NCBI GenBank assembly: GCA_029555965.1
Contig: JAKQHY010000207.1
Coordinates: forward strand, 1-45,390
Reading direction: 5' to 3'
Length of the DNA stretch: 45,390 bases
DNA from: Chloroflexota bacterium
GTDB lineage: Bacteria > Chloroflexota > Anaerolineae > B4-G1 > SLSP01
This document shows, in pieces, positions 8,801-17,800 of the stretch. The notes below the pieces were generated by a model. That model saw only the letters and a program-made list of their open reading frames with translations, was not told where the DNA came from and did not search any database. Made by a program: the position numbers and the translations under genes. Position 1 is the first letter of the stretch, and each line of letters opens with the position of its first letter.

Positions 8801-11800
8801 ACTGTTGGTTGCCCAAGTCGGAGGTGATTGCCTGGGTCGGCGTCAAAGCCTCGGCCAGGGTGAAGTAGAGGGGCAAGGTATCCGTAACCTGGAGCGTCAC
8901 CGCCTCGTCGGCTTCATTATACAGCCCGATGGTGTAGATAAGGTCTTCATCGGGGAGGATCTGTGAGACCGAGGCGGTCTTATCCACTACCACCGCCGGG
9001 CGTCCCTGGACATGCACCGGCGCGGTGGGGCCGGTTGGTGGAATCAGGACGGGCTTCTTGGTTTGATCATTCCACGCGCCGGCGGACATTTCGTTGTAAT
9101 AGACGCCGGTAAACATCCCCTGGGCCTCTGTATTCGCGCGCGCGCGGAAGCGAATCACGTAGGGTGAGCCGCTGTTCAGCGTGCCGAGGATACGCCAGAC
9201 CAGCGTGGTCGTCCCTTGCGGGGTCAACCCAGCCGGTGAGACCATGCTATCGAAGGTGAAGCCCGCTGGCAGCGTATCTGTGATCACTATATTTCCCAGC
9301 TTGTAGGCTTCGCCATTGAACAAGGTGATGGTATAGGTTACCAAATCCCCGGCGTAAATGGCTTCCGGCGCGGCTTCTTTGAAAAAGCCAATGCCCGAAC
9401 TGACGATGACCAGGCGATCTTTCTCGTAAGACTTCGCCTCAATCAGGTTGATCGGCGCCGTCCCGGTAACGGCGTTGAGGGCGACCCCCAACCAGTTGTT
9501 GGCGCGCGTCGTGAAGACTAAGCTGGTAGTAGATTTGGGCGGGAGGGAAGGGAGGCGCCACACGAGCGGCGACTCACTGTCGGGGTTTTGGCCGGACACC
9601 ATTTCCAGATACGTCCAGGGATAACTGCCGTAATAGGTGGGCAAGATGTCCGTGATAACCACCGATGCTACCGGCGCGCCGGTAAGATTTTTGACACTGA
9701 TCTCATATTCAACCGTGCCGTACGGCCCAATCTCGTTGGGTTTCGGCTTCTTGTTGATTTCGATTCCCTGGTTAACCTGGAGTCCGCCGGAGAAACCAAT
9801 TTTCTCGCTATCGTCTGGGATCGGCCCGGGGATGCCATCCACCGGTATCTCGGCGGGATCAACAGAATAGGCGAATTTGGTGGTTTTCGGAATACAAAGG
9901 GACCTATCCGTCAGATCAATCACTTGCGCCAGGGGGTTATACGTCTTGCTCCAGCCCGGCTCCCGGTTATTGGGCGCACGCAGTGAGAAGATAACCCGTA
10001 CATCATCATTGAGCGGCACAGAGGGGATTTGCCAGATCAATTCAGAGGCCGTTTGCGTGATCGGAATGGGCGCACTGTTGATAAACTCGAAGCCGGTTGG
10101 GATTTCCCAGCGCAGCAGCACATTCTGCGCCGGCGTGATGGCGTCGGCGCGGTGATCGCGCAAAGTTAGCACAATCGTCACCGGCTGGCTGATGGCGACG
10201 GGGTTGGGATAGGCCTGTTGAAACAGAGAAATATGGGGCAACGCCGTAAATTGTCCATCAGGAGAAGCATTGACCACCCAGGATGTGGAGGTAAATTTGT
10301 ATCTAAAGCTCCTACTCGGTTGCTGGAGCGACACCAATACCTTGTTTGAGAAGGTGTTATCGCACCACTTGGTGTTTTCCTCAATCTCACTGATGCCGTA
10401 GCCCTGGAACATGACCGGGAACGTGTGTTCCCATGTGCCTTCTCCGCCAGGAGTGAGATAGGCCGAGGACGTCAACGTGTAATTATAGGTGGTGAGCAGC
10501 GTGTCGGGTGTGACCAGCCCTGTTCTATGATTCTCAAGGGAGAATACATCGCGGAATTGGGTGATGGTATACGGCATGCGCGGGGAAATGTTGATGATAT
10601 CCGCTGTATAGGTGAAAATTTCACCTTGCACCACCGGGTGCGCCAGATCCGCCGTTTTATTCACGAAGAACGGCGGCAGCACCCCGACGGACGCGCCACT
10701 AAACTCACACCTCATGACCCCGGGAATATCTACGAACACCCAGTTCTTATAGGACTCAGGGAACCGCCCATCCACTTCGGCCACGAAAGGAATATTGAGG
10801 GTGCTTTTGGTCGGGATGGTCGGGATGTCCGTCCACTGCACCAGCGTGTCGGTGATCACCAGCGGATAGGAGACAGGGGAGCCAGTCGTCATGGTGATAA
10901 AGGCGAAATAAATTGGCAGATTATCCGTGACGATGCCTCGCTGTAGCATATCCGCCTGCCCCTGGTTTTCCAGTGAGATCGTGTAGGTGACGGATTCCCC
11001 TGGGAACTGCGCGGTGGGCAGGGCTTTTTTCGACACCTTTATCTGGGGGTTTACGGTGATTTTCGCCAGTTTGTCATCATTATGCCCTATGTAGCCACCG
11101 GGTGGAAATGCCGGAGAGGTCGCTGAGACGCTATTCGTCACATCCAGTTTTTTGTTACACTCCAGATCGAATAAAGTAGCATAGGTGGGGGTGGTCACAA
11201 AGGTTACACTGATGATTTCGTAAGGCGTCAAAGAGACACTCTCCCAGGCGACGATGTTGCCTCCAGGCGCTGTGGCGTTGAGCAGTTGGGGACTTCCCGC
11301 GACGACTTGGGAAAACACGAAAGTGGGGGGCAGCAAATCCAGGAGCCGCATCGAGGCATTTACCGCAACCGGATTGTAGAAGGTCAATGTATAGGTGACC
11401 GGTTCATTAACAATGGTGGTCGCCTTGCCGGTAATGCCCACGCCGGTTTTGTCAAAGGGACTCAACACTTGGACGTTGGACTTGGCGCCTATTGAGGCCG
11501 GGCGCAACGGCATCAGCGCCGCTCGCGCGGTCACACCTTCGTATTGCTTGAGCAGAAGCGTTTTCTCTTCGCTATTGTAATCCAGCGTAATCGGGATACG
11601 AGCGGTAAAGGTCATTTGGGTGGTAGTGCCAGGGGTCAACACAAACGTGGGCGGGAAAATCCACTGGATGAATCCCTCGCCGTTGTTATACTCATGCGTT
11701 ACGCCGGCCTCACTTGCCATAATATCTAAGACGGCATAATTGAGCTGATACGGCAGGGTGACACTGACGACGAGATTGTTGGCCGGCCAGGTATCCACCC

Positions 11801-12578
11801 GCTTGGCCGCGCTGACATTTTCGACTGCGAGCGTATAAGTGATCAAACGCCCCACGCGCCCCTCATTCTTGCCCACCGTTTCCCCCAATGTATCCACTTT
11901 AATATCCAGCAGCGGGGCCATCACGGTTGCGGTGGAAAATTCCGCCGGGTATTCCGTCGTCCCCACAAGGGCGCTGACGGTATTTTGGAGCGTCGAAGGC
12001 CCCATCACCCGAAACTTGGAAATCAACGGCTCGTAAGGGTAGTTAGCCATAGCCGGCTGTAGGATAATGGGAGTCGTGGCGGTGAAGATAATCTCCAGGC
12101 TGCTGCCGGCCGGCAGCGCACTGATGCCCCAAGTCGCCTCGCCGCGCTGTAACTCCTGATTCAAGACCTGCGTAGAAGTGATAATGAGCGCGGGGTTGGA
12201 GGCGCTATACCCATCAAAGCTCATCAACGGGCCATACTCCCACAAGTCGTCAAAGTCGGCCTTGCTTTTGCCCAGGATGTCAGTGCGCCAGGTATCCACG
12301 AGCGTGATGTCTTCTATGGCCGTCGCACCGTGGTTAATTAGGAGCAATGTGTAAGAAATTGTCTTCCCGGGGAATGTGGTTTGCGGCCCGGTTTGGATGA
12401 TTTCTAAATCTCCTAACGGAGCGGCGGCGACAGGGTAAAGCGCTTGCATGGCAGTCGCCGCCTGTGACGCTTGCGGGGGCGTCCCGGTTAATGCCGCCAG
12501 TCCCCCCACCAGCAGGCCAACCGCCAGTAGGAAGGAAATCCATAATCGTCCATGTACACCAATGTTTGTGTTCTTCAT
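5826..12578 (-). CDS. Giant secreted DUF11-repeat protein (2250 aa)
   Basis: The start is the ATG at 12576-12578, preceded by GGAGGAGATAAAG. A frame extension upstream runs into the intergenic hairpin and is rejected. An N-terminal signal peptide (hydrophobic core LWISFLLAVGLLVGGLAAL, then AxA-like sites) indicates export. I count 16 immunoglobulin-like DUF11 units, each with a xYTxxLxN strand and usually TDTLPxxF, then a W strand and an LxFxxRV strand. The first eight match the neighbouring paralogue in order. The last eight form four tandem A-B dyads of about 260 aa. The protein ends IYLPLVIRQ at the very C-terminus, with no LPxTG motif and no clear membrane anchor. It is probably a surface or sheath stalk/adhesin. 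Binding partners are unknown. Confidence 0.88.
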   Translation of the reverse strand: MKNTNIGVHGRLWISFLLAVGLLVGGLAALTGTPPQASQAATAMQALYPVAAAPLGDLEIIQTGPQTTFPGKTISYTLLLINHGATAIEDITLVDTWRTDILGKSKADFDDLWEYGPLMSFDGYSASNPALIITSTQVLNQELQRGEATWGISALPAGSSLEIIFTATTPIILQPAMANYPYEPLISKFRVMGPSTLQNTVSALVGTTEYPAEFSTATVMAPLLDIKVDTLGETVGKNEGRVGRLITYTLAVENVSAAKRVDTWPANNLVVSVTLPYQLNYAVLDIMASEAGVTHEYNNGEGFIQWIFPPTFVLTPGTTTQMTFTARIPITLDYNSEEKTLLLKQYEGVTARAALMPLRPASIGAKSNVQVLSPFDKTGVGITGKATTIVNEPVTYTLTFYNPVAVNASMRLLDLLPPTFVFSQVVAGSPQLLNATAPGGNIVAWESVSLTPYEIISVTFVTTPTYATLFDLECNKKLDVTNSVSATSPAFPPGGYIGHNDDKLAKITVNPQIKVSKKALPTAQFPGESVTYTISLENQGQADMLQRGIVTDNLPIYFAFITMTTGSPVSYPLVITDTLVQWTDIPTIPTKSTLNIPFVAEVDGRFPESYKNWVFVDIPGVMRCEFSGASVGVLPPFFVNKTADLAHPVVQGEIFTYTADIINISPRMPYTITQFRDVFSLENHRTGLVTPDTLLTTYNYTLTSSAYLTPGGEGTWEHTFPVMFQGYGISEIEENTKWCDNTFSNKVLVSLQQPSRSFRYKFTSTSWVVNASPDGQFTALPHISLFQQAYPNPVAISQPVTIVLTLRDHRADAITPAQNVLLRWEIPTGFEFINSAPIPITQTASELIWQIPSVPLNDDVRVIFSLRAPNNREPGWSKTYNPLAQVIDLTDRSLCIPKTTKFAYSVDPAEIPVDGIPGPIPDDSEKIGFSGGLQVNQGIEINKKPKPNEIGPYGTVEYEISVKNLTGAPVASVVITDILPTYYGSYPWTYLEMVSGQNPDSESPLVWRLPSLPPKSTTSLVFTTRANNWLGVALNAVTGTAPINLIEAKSYEKDRLVIVSSGIGFFKEAAPEAIYAGDLVTYTITLFNGEAYKLGNIVITDTLPAGFTFDSMVSPAGLTPQGTTTLVWRILGTLNSGSPYVIRFRARANTEAQGMFTGVYYNEMSAGAWNDQTKKPVLIPPTGPTAPVHVQGRPAVVVDKTASVSQILPDEDLIYTIGLYNEADEAVTLQVTDTLPLYFTLAEALTPTQAITSDLGNQQLVSWQNLTIAPTSRLTLTFRAHVAAEAKPGGYYNQVQVQINEFVTPVVPKLARVEVLIPYKVDAQVSSTNGVQVVRPAPETITYTIHYTNAAASEIPFSSITLTVAFSPTEYVSVLSGNGWVQSGDQYHKGIAGPLAPGESGQVELLVQLAETLPPEVLTLYYRGEIAYTTDAVAFDANLENNYIEDIDLIAVGESVSLLKVAAASSVRATEEVTYVVTLFNNHPTLSYTVRLSDTLPPFFTWSGVVATTPAPVLQQDERIAVWENIIIESGELKYLSYRTRVDLLAPGPADYCNTLWGEAGNNGIMQPPVTAQSCVNVIPAGQVDVAVTKSNGLEYVQPGDTMTYTILYENTEASNTALSTIILTETVSPYTDIQQAYWVNTPGEQTNLGGGRYRIEIPETLEPGGMGVASFVVKLNSTVPTTTATINNMVEVGYQTQHASIETNFANNVAWDTDPIQHGEVIASKSASPTELTAGEEIEYRITLNNPAGGAQVLNVLDTLPPGVVFVSAVEPATGVTTAWVGGQQQVLWRNLLLQTTKMELVFRTRVKSSSPGGLLCNTVQIERRVGGVFVPQPAASGLACVNVTALPAVDAQISKDDGMSWTNAGETLIYTLRYTNATSSPQSFTAVTLTDRITPPTLVAQMLSADWTAVGDGVYQYVAPDTLAPGASRTVNFVVRLNSTLAAVTELENSATITYATAVPVFEQNQANNIATDIDLVVPLGTGEITPWKSVTPDSVAAGGIVTYTIQLFNTGDTARTARITDTLPLSFTLASGTPDATGVSAGQQQLIWHNVNIPAHDQVQLVFAARVAAGTAPGSYCNQVQGLPDVGVTFAYSGACVAVTTVVIPVVDVQVTKTDGITQFSSGDRLTYTLHYASLASSEATLTQVVLTETIAPAESVTLVSSGWTALGNGRYTREIGALAPNASGDVNFVVQVNGSPAAITNTVEIGYPPQNVREIQLDNNRAVDINTLKSVTPLDFEIYLPLVIRQ
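5870..9010 (-). repeat. Four tandem approx. 260-aa DUF11 dyads inside the gene
   Basis: Boundaries lie near 9005, 8225, 7425, 6640 and 5870, a period of about 0.77-0.80 kb. Each dyad has an A unit (VTYTIxLFN, TDTLP, a W strand, PGxYCN) followed by a B unit that begins VDxQVxKxDG, continues with YTLxYxN, LAPGxSGxVxFVVxLN, and ends near NNxAxD. Repeats are diverged at DNA level, so this is not a recent slippage array. Boundaries are estimated from protein motifs. Confidence 0.75.
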
Positions 12579-12606
12579 CTTTATCTCCTCCAAAAATAAC
12601 GTATGG

Positions 12607-12667
12607 GGGTTGGTCATGGGCGCTTCCGCGTTGTGGGTGCAGGCAATCAAACGCCCACGACCAACCC
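12607..12667 (-). promoter_or_regulatory. Intercistronic hairpin between the two DUF11 genes
   Basis: Arms 12607-12622 and 12652-12667 are 16 nt long and pair throughout in the minus-strand RNA, with one G-U pair and a loop of about 29 nt. A T-rich stretch follows only a few bases later, just before the ribosome site of the downstream gene. It could be a leaky terminator, an mRNA-stabilising hairpin or an attenuator that sets unequal expression of the pair. Confidence 0.55.
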
Positions 12668-12682
12668 ACTTTGTTAGAATCC

Positions 12683-15600
12683 TTAGCGAGAGTGTGCCTG
12701 ACGCAGCACTAGCGGCAAATAGATATGCCCACTGACTATCACCGCATGGGCCGTCGAGAGATTGTTATTCTCATACGGTTCCAATATCAGGCCCCAGGAC
12801 TGCCCCCAAAATGCACTGCACTCGGAACAAAGCAGCAATCCCGTGTCAACCCGGGCATAGAGGTCGTACTGACCCATATTGGGCGCAGTTAAATAGAAGT
12901 GTACCGTATCCGATTCGCCTGGCGCCAGCCGCCCGTCAAGCCACGCGATGTATTCATCGCCGCGCTCCCAGCCGCCCTCATGATCAAACACGTCGCTTGG
13001 CGGGTCGCCGGGCTTCCGCAAGTAGACTTCCACCGCAAACAACTCGTCCGGGTTGCTCTGGGAGCCATCCCAGCGCTGATAGATGGGGTCGCTGCCTTGA
13101 TTTGCCACCGTCACCGTCACCGTCAGCGGCGCGCCGCTTTGAATTTCCACAGGGGTCACATCCACCGAGGTCACCACCAGGTCCGGGGCATTGAAGAAGT
13201 TCCGATCTACCGCCTGATTGTCGGCGAGTCCCACTTCTATGGTTTTATCTGTGGTGGTGTAGCTAATCGTGACCCAGTTTTCCACCACCAACACCTGGGT
13301 GGGCACTTCTGCCGCCACCACGGCGGCGAAGGTGGTTTGGCCCGACTCACCGGGCTGCAACGGCCCCCCTTGGAAGACATAACTGTCGCCCACTTGCGTC
13401 CAGTCCAACCCCGGCGAAGGGGTCACGTACTCCGATGGGCGCAATGTATCGGTGATGATGATGGTGTCCAGTGTTACCTCGGATTCTCCTGAATTCGTGT
13501 AGTAGATAGTATAGTATAACAGATCGCCTTCGGCGATTTCTACCACGCCATCACTTTTGCTGATTTGCACATCCGCCCGTGGAATCTGCGTGATGCGCAC
13601 GCAGCCGCCGTCGGGCGTGCGCTTTGGCAGCAGGCGTCCGCTCATTTGCACCTGCACATCGTTGCAATACAGGCCGCTCAGCGCCTCGTAATCCGGGAGG
13701 GCGCGGAAATTCAGCGTGAGGGTCTGACTGGGCTGGATGGTTCCCAACCCTTGCCACACCAGGGCGTCCCGCGCGCCAGGAATGATCGTCGGCGCCGGCG
13801 TGCCGCCTACCGCTTCTACAAAGTGTAACCCGGCCGGCAGGGTATCTGTCACCACCACCGATTGCACGGTGGGCGTTTCATTGAACAATGTGAGGGTGTA
13901 CGTGACTGCCTCATCGGCCCGGATAGCCTCCGGCTGTACGTGCTTGTCGGCCAGCACCTGGGGCTTCCCCTTGACATAAACCGGCGCGATCTCTTCAGAG
14001 GCCGGCAGGACGATTCTTTCGCCAGTAGTGGCGTTCTTGCCGGCGGCCGAGAGGTTGCTGTAGTAATAGCCGTCGAACAAATCCGGGCTGGTCGTCACCC
14101 CAAAGATCAACTCCAGCGTCTGATTCGCCGCCACCTTGCCGGGGATGCTCCACACGACCTCCTGTCCGGTAATTTGCACCGGCGCCATGTTCGCCGGTTG
14201 AATCATATGGGTGAACGTAAAACCGGTAGGCAGCGTGTCCGTGATGAATACGTCGGTAAGGGCGTCTTTGCTGCCATTGTACAGCGTCAGGGTGTATGTG
14301 GTCGGCTGCCCGGTCACAATGCTGTCCGGCGACGCCACTTTGAAGAGGCCGATCCCGGATATGACCCGCACCATGACGTGCTTGAGGTAATCCTTGTGTA
14401 GTCCCAGGTGAATTGGCGCTGTGCCGGTGATCTGGTTGTATTCATCCCCCAGGAACTGATGCGCGCGCACCAGAAAGACCAGGTCCACTTTGCCCAGCGC
14501 GGGCACTGTGTCTATTTGCCATACCAGCGGGTTGGTCTGGAGTGGCTCAGGCTCGTATCCATCCGCCATCTTAACGTACTGCCAGTGCAAATTATTGAAA
14601 CTCGGCAGCACGTCGGTAACGACTACATTCGAGACCGGCGCGCCGGTCAGGTTGCGCACTGTCAACTTGTACGTCACCAGGCCAAAGGGCGGCACCTGCG
14701 CCGGGGTTGGGGTCTTATCCAGTTCGATGCCCTGATTCATCACCAGCGCCACCGGCGACCCCTCACAGGACGTTTGAAAGTTGTCATCCTTGGCAAACTT
14801 GCCGGCGGAAGGAACGCAAATCGTGGTATCCGCCAGGGGCGATACCTTGGCTACAAATTTATCCGCGTAGGACTTGCTCCATCCGGCCTTTTCAAACATC
14901 GGCGCGCGCAGGTGCAACGTGATCTTGGTGCTGCCTCCCTGGGGCACGGTTAAATCCCGCCAGATGTAGAAGCCGTTGCCCGGTTGGGTCGGCGGAACAC
15001 TGCTGTCCAGCACCTCAAACGGGCCGATGGGGATTCCCGAAACGCTTTCGGCCAGGGGGAAATTCCAACGCAGTTCTACGCCCGTCAACGCGCCCGATGG
15101 GGTTGTGCGATTGTCCCGCAAGGTCAAGACGACCGTGAACACCTGCCCCACCGCAATCGGGTTGGGGAAAACCTGTTGATACAGGGAATATTTCGGCAAC
15201 ACGCAAACCGGCGCTAATTTGGAATTATCGCCGCGGCCCCAATCATTGGGCGGGGTAATCTTGGCCCAGATGTCATACCCATGTTGATAGATAATCCCTT
15301 TACTGGGTGTCGCCAATGTTTCACACCAGGCATGTCCAACCCCATACCCTGTCATGCGGGCCTGGAAGGATCGTTCCCAGACTGCACCCTGCGGCAACAT
15401 TTGGAACGGCGTTGGCAGCGTGTACTCATACGTTGCGTCGCCATCCGCAGCATCCGTGGTGCCTTTTGTGTCGCTGCCCAAGTCATCCTTAAAATGCGTC
15501 AACGTAAATACATTGCGCGGTGAGATATTGAACAACTGCACCGTATATGCAAACTGGTCTCCCTGCACCACCTGATCCGTATCGGCGACCTTGGTGTAAC

Positions 15601-17494
15601 GAATGGCCGGTTCCACATTGACTTTGCGGTTAATCCAACAAATAGCGGTTTCCGGACTATAGCCATAGATTTGGTTCTCGAACCCTTTGCCCACCCAATT
15701 GGTCATAACCTTATACGCAAACTCATATTTCTCACCCGGCCCAATAGGCGCGTTCAGGATATTGTCCCATTGATAAATGTCCATCACAAGGGTATCACTT
15801 ACCAACGTGGGCGCCATAGGCGGCGTGGAAACCATCCCGGCGAACTCCAGGGAGGTGTGCATAGCATCCGTCAAGAGCAAGGGGGCGTGGATGGTCGTGT
15901 CGCCCACATTTTCAATGCTGATTGTATAGGTGATCTCGCTGCCCACGATCTGCGTGCCCGGCGCGGCGGTTTTCTTGAAGATCAACTGCGGCGTCACGAG
16001 GACTTCGGCCAGTTCATTGTTGTCATGCCCCGGATAGATCAGTCCTTCGATCGTGGCCGTGAGCGCATTGGTGTATCGGGCCGCAGCGCAGCCTTTCTTG
16101 ATCGGGGTCTGTGGTGAAACGTGGACTTCAAATGCGGCCCGGATGACCCCATTGGGCGGGATAGTCACATTCTCCCATCGCACCACCGAATTTGCCGTTG
16201 AGACCGGCGCTCCCAGGCTTCCCGATACCATACGCTGGAAAGTGAAAATATTGGGGATATTGTCCACACGCGGCAAGCCATCCTCCAATACTACCCCGCT
16301 GATAGCATGATCGTGCATAGGATTGTAGAAGGCCACCGTATAAGTAATCACGCGATTGGGGAAGGTTGTGGTCTCATGGGCCGGCGGCGTCCCCGTGCGC
16401 ACCGATTTATCAAACGGGCTGAGAATCCGCACCTTATACTCGCTCGCCAGCATTGCATCGCGGAAAGGCATTGCATCCGCATGGGCGACCCAATCCGTAA
16501 CCAGCGTCGTCAAATTCTTCACGGCAGGGCCATAGACGGCGTCATGCGGAACGCGCCCCACCAATGTCAGCGTGACGCTCTCGCCGCTCGCCAAAACGAA
16601 GTTGTCGGGGAATGTCCAGGTAACCACGCCGCCGGCGGCAATAATACCCACCCCGGCCACATTGGCCCCGGCCCTCACAAAGCCGTTTTGAAGCTGCGTC
16701 GGCAGGGTATTACGAACCTGCAAGCGCCGGGCAGCGTGCCCATCGGGGCGTTCACTCTTCGCACTATTTTCCAATACCAGCGTATACGTGACCAACCGAC
16801 CAACCCGCGATAATTTGGGCCCGGCCACCTCGCCGACAGCATTGACCGTAAGATCTAATAACGGCGCGACAATCTGCGTTGTGACCAACCCGGCAGACTT
16901 TTCCGTTCCCTGGGCCAGCGCCGTTACCGTATTCTCCACACTGGAAGGCCCGATTACGTCACGCTTGCTGGTTCCCGGAATGGGTGCATAGTTCTTCAGT
17001 GTTGGTTGTAATGTGATGGGCGTGCGCATACTGATTTGAATTTGCACGACGCCGCCGGCCGGCACCGTATTGAGATACCATACTACAGAACCGCGCCGCG
17101 CTACCGCATCTACTTTTTGCGTCATTGAGAGGATAGCCCCCGGCGGCGATACGGCATGGCCCTCGTAATTTGCCAGAACCCCATACACCCAATACTTGGT
17201 AATGTCCTGGGTCATCTTCGTGGCCCAGGTATCCACAATGGAAATCCCCGAAATTGGACTTGCTGTGCCATTGGTCAGAATGACCGTATAGGTGATCAGA
17301 TTATCGGCAAAGGCCGAATCCAGGCCGGACTGTGTGATCTCCACCCCGGCCAGGACGCTGTGAGTGGGCGCCGCCAATACCGCCCACTTGTCGGCGTCGT
17401 TCAGCGCGAAGAAAAAGCCCCCCATTAGCATCAAAGCCAACATTAGCGCCACGAGCAAAGATTTAAAATGGTTCCGCTTAGTTTTAAAGTTCAT
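12683..17494 (-). CDS. Giant secreted DUF11-repeat protein with CARDB-like end (1603 aa)
   Basis: The ATG at 17494 follows AGGAGAAAGAA. Residues about 10-45 form a signal peptide (LLVALMLALMLMGGFFFAL core, AA cleavage region). Ten DUF11-like units follow. Units 1-8 match the downstream 2250-aa paralogue in order, for example VDTW, TPITLQP, APLLD and RVGRL blocks. One A-B dyad (units 9-10) comes next. Residues about 1420-1590 look like a CARDB domain (APDLVVTSVDVTPVEIQSG, then TVTVANQG). A CSEC pair lies within LLLCSECSAF. The C-terminus is GHIYLPLVLRQAHSR. It is first in a two-gene unit with its own promoter at 17554-17582. A cell-surface structural role is inferred; it has no catalytic motif. 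Confidence 0.88.
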   Translation of the reverse strand: MNFKTKRNHFKSLLVALMLALMLMGGFFFALNDADKWAVLAAPTHSVLAGVEITQSGLDSAFADNLITYTVILTNGTASPISGISIVDTWATKMTQDITKYWVYGVLANYEGHAVSPPGAILSMTQKVDAVARRGSVVWYLNTVPAGGVVQIQISMRTPITLQPTLKNYAPIPGTSKRDVIGPSSVENTVTALAQGTEKSAGLVTTQIVAPLLDLTVNAVGEVAGPKLSRVGRLVTYTLVLENSAKSERPDGHAARRLQVRNTLPTQLQNGFVRAGANVAGVGIIAAGGVVTWTFPDNFVLASGESVTLTLVGRVPHDAVYGPAVKNLTTLVTDWVAHADAMPFRDAMLASEYKVRILSPFDKSVRTGTPPAHETTTFPNRVITYTVAFYNPMHDHAISGVVLEDGLPRVDNIPNIFTFQRMVSGSLGAPVSTANSVVRWENVTIPPNGVIRAAFEVHVSPQTPIKKGCAAARYTNALTATIEGLIYPGHDNNELAEVLVTPQLIFKKTAAPGTQIVGSEITYTISIENVGDTTIHAPLLLTDAMHTSLEFAGMVSTPPMAPTLVSDTLVMDIYQWDNILNAPIGPGEKYEFAYKVMTNWVGKGFENQIYGYSPETAICWINRKVNVEPAIRYTKVADTDQVVQGDQFAYTVQLFNISPRNVFTLTHFKDDLGSDTKGTTDAADGDATYEYTLPTPFQMLPQGAVWERSFQARMTGYGVGHAWCETLATPSKGIIYQHGYDIWAKITPPNDWGRGDNSKLAPVCVLPKYSLYQQVFPNPIAVGQVFTVVLTLRDNRTTPSGALTGVELRWNFPLAESVSGIPIGPFEVLDSSVPPTQPGNGFYIWRDLTVPQGGSTKITLHLRAPMFEKAGWSKSYADKFVAKVSPLADTTICVPSAGKFAKDDNFQTSCEGSPVALVMNQGIELDKTPTPAQVPPFGLVTYKLTVRNLTGAPVSNVVVTDVLPSFNNLHWQYVKMADGYEPEPLQTNPLVWQIDTVPALGKVDLVFLVRAHQFLGDEYNQITGTAPIHLGLHKDYLKHVMVRVISGIGLFKVASPDSIVTGQPTTYTLTLYNGSKDALTDVFITDTLPTGFTFTHMIQPANMAPVQITGQEVVWSIPGKVAANQTLELIFGVTTSPDLFDGYYYSNLSAAGKNATTGERIVLPASEEIAPVYVKGKPQVLADKHVQPEAIRADEAVTYTLTLFNETPTVQSVVVTDTLPAGLHFVEAVGGTPAPTIIPGARDALVWQGLGTIQPSQTLTLNFRALPDYEALSGLYCNDVQVQMSGRLLPKRTPDGGCVRITQIPRADVQISKSDGVVEIAEGDLLYYTIYYTNSGESEVTLDTIIITDTLRPSEYVTPSPGLDWTQVGDSYVFQGGPLQPGESGQTTFAAVVAAEVPTQVLVVENWVTISYTTTDKTIEVGLADNQAVDRNFFNAPDLVVTSVDVTPVEIQSGAPLTVTVTVANQGSDPIYQRWDGSQSNPDELFAVEVYLRKPGDPPSDVFDHEGGWERGDEYIAWLDGRLAPGESDTVHFYLTAPNMGQYDLYARVDTGLLLCSECSAFWGQSWGLILEPYENNNLSTAHAVIVSGHIYLPLVLRQAHSR

Positions 17495-17553
17495 TTCTTT
17501 CTCCTAATAGACAAGTTACCGCTAGCTACTAAAGATTGAAGAAGCACAAAGAG

Positions 17554-17582
17554 ATTATCGCACGAGGAGGATGAGTAGACAA
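17554..17582 (-). promoter_or_regulatory. Promoter of the DUF11 gene pair
   Basis: On the minus strand TTGTCT (17577-17582) and GATAAT (17554-17559) are 17 bp apart, with a TG extended -10. The predicted start near 17547 leaves a leader of about 53 nt before the ATG at 17494. Confidence 0.65.
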
Positions 17583-17656
17583 ACAATGTATGCCGCCATT
17601 TCAACCGATTATAAGGTAAGTATGAGGGCTGTCAACACAGGATGCGCTGAAAGCGC

Positions 17657-17685
17657 TTGACATCTACTGTAAAACCCACTACAAT
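17657..17685 (+). promoter_or_regulatory. Strong sigma70-type promoter
   Basis: TTGACA (17657-17662) is a perfect -35. TACAAT (17680-17685) is a 5/6 match to the -10, with an optimal 17-bp spacer. Transcription would start near 17692. A palindrome AAGCGCTT (17651-17658) overlaps the -35 and could be an operator. No ORF begins within the following 100 nt. Confidence 0.75.
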
Positions 17686-17691
17686 AAAAGC

Positions 17692-17800
17692 ACCTCACTA
17701 TAGAGACTGGGTTATGCGCTATGTAAGCCAAAACCAACCATATTTTAAAATCAATACAGTCTGCGGAAGCGCCCGAAAGGGTGTTTCCGCAGATTGTGTT
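17692..17800 (+). ncRNA. Candidate small RNA or attenuated leader
   Basis: A strong promoter just upstream is followed by about 68 nt of AT-rich sequence and then a 15-bp hairpin (17760-17774 with 17779-17793; two G-U pairs) capped by a GAAA tetraloop. TTGTGTTTTAT comes next, a terminator-like tail. The transcript would be about 100-110 nt. I recognise no known RNA family in it. It could be a free small RNA or the terminated leader of the gene at 18001. Confidence 0.45.
17760..17793 (+). terminator. GNRA-capped hairpin with T-rich tail
   Basis: Stem 17760-17774/17779-17793 pairs over all 15 positions (13 Watson-Crick, 2 G-U) around GAAA. The T-rich run at 17794-17803 follows. It resembles an intrinsic terminator or attenuator. 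Confidence 0.6.

Noticed and set aside
12579..12650. N-terminal extension of the 2250-aa DUF11 protein
   Set aside because: It would include the hairpin right arm and the Shine-Dalgarno site; the signal peptide begins at the ATG 12576-12578.
17644..17658. CcpA cre site
   Set aside because: The left half TGAAAGCG fits, but the right half is shifted and lacks the symmetric match, so only a generic LacI-family core is reported.
17692..17800. Known riboswitch (c-di-GMP, TPP, SAM or cobalamin type)
   Set aside because: I looked for the conserved cores of these classes and found none; only the promoter and terminator-like hairpin are clear.
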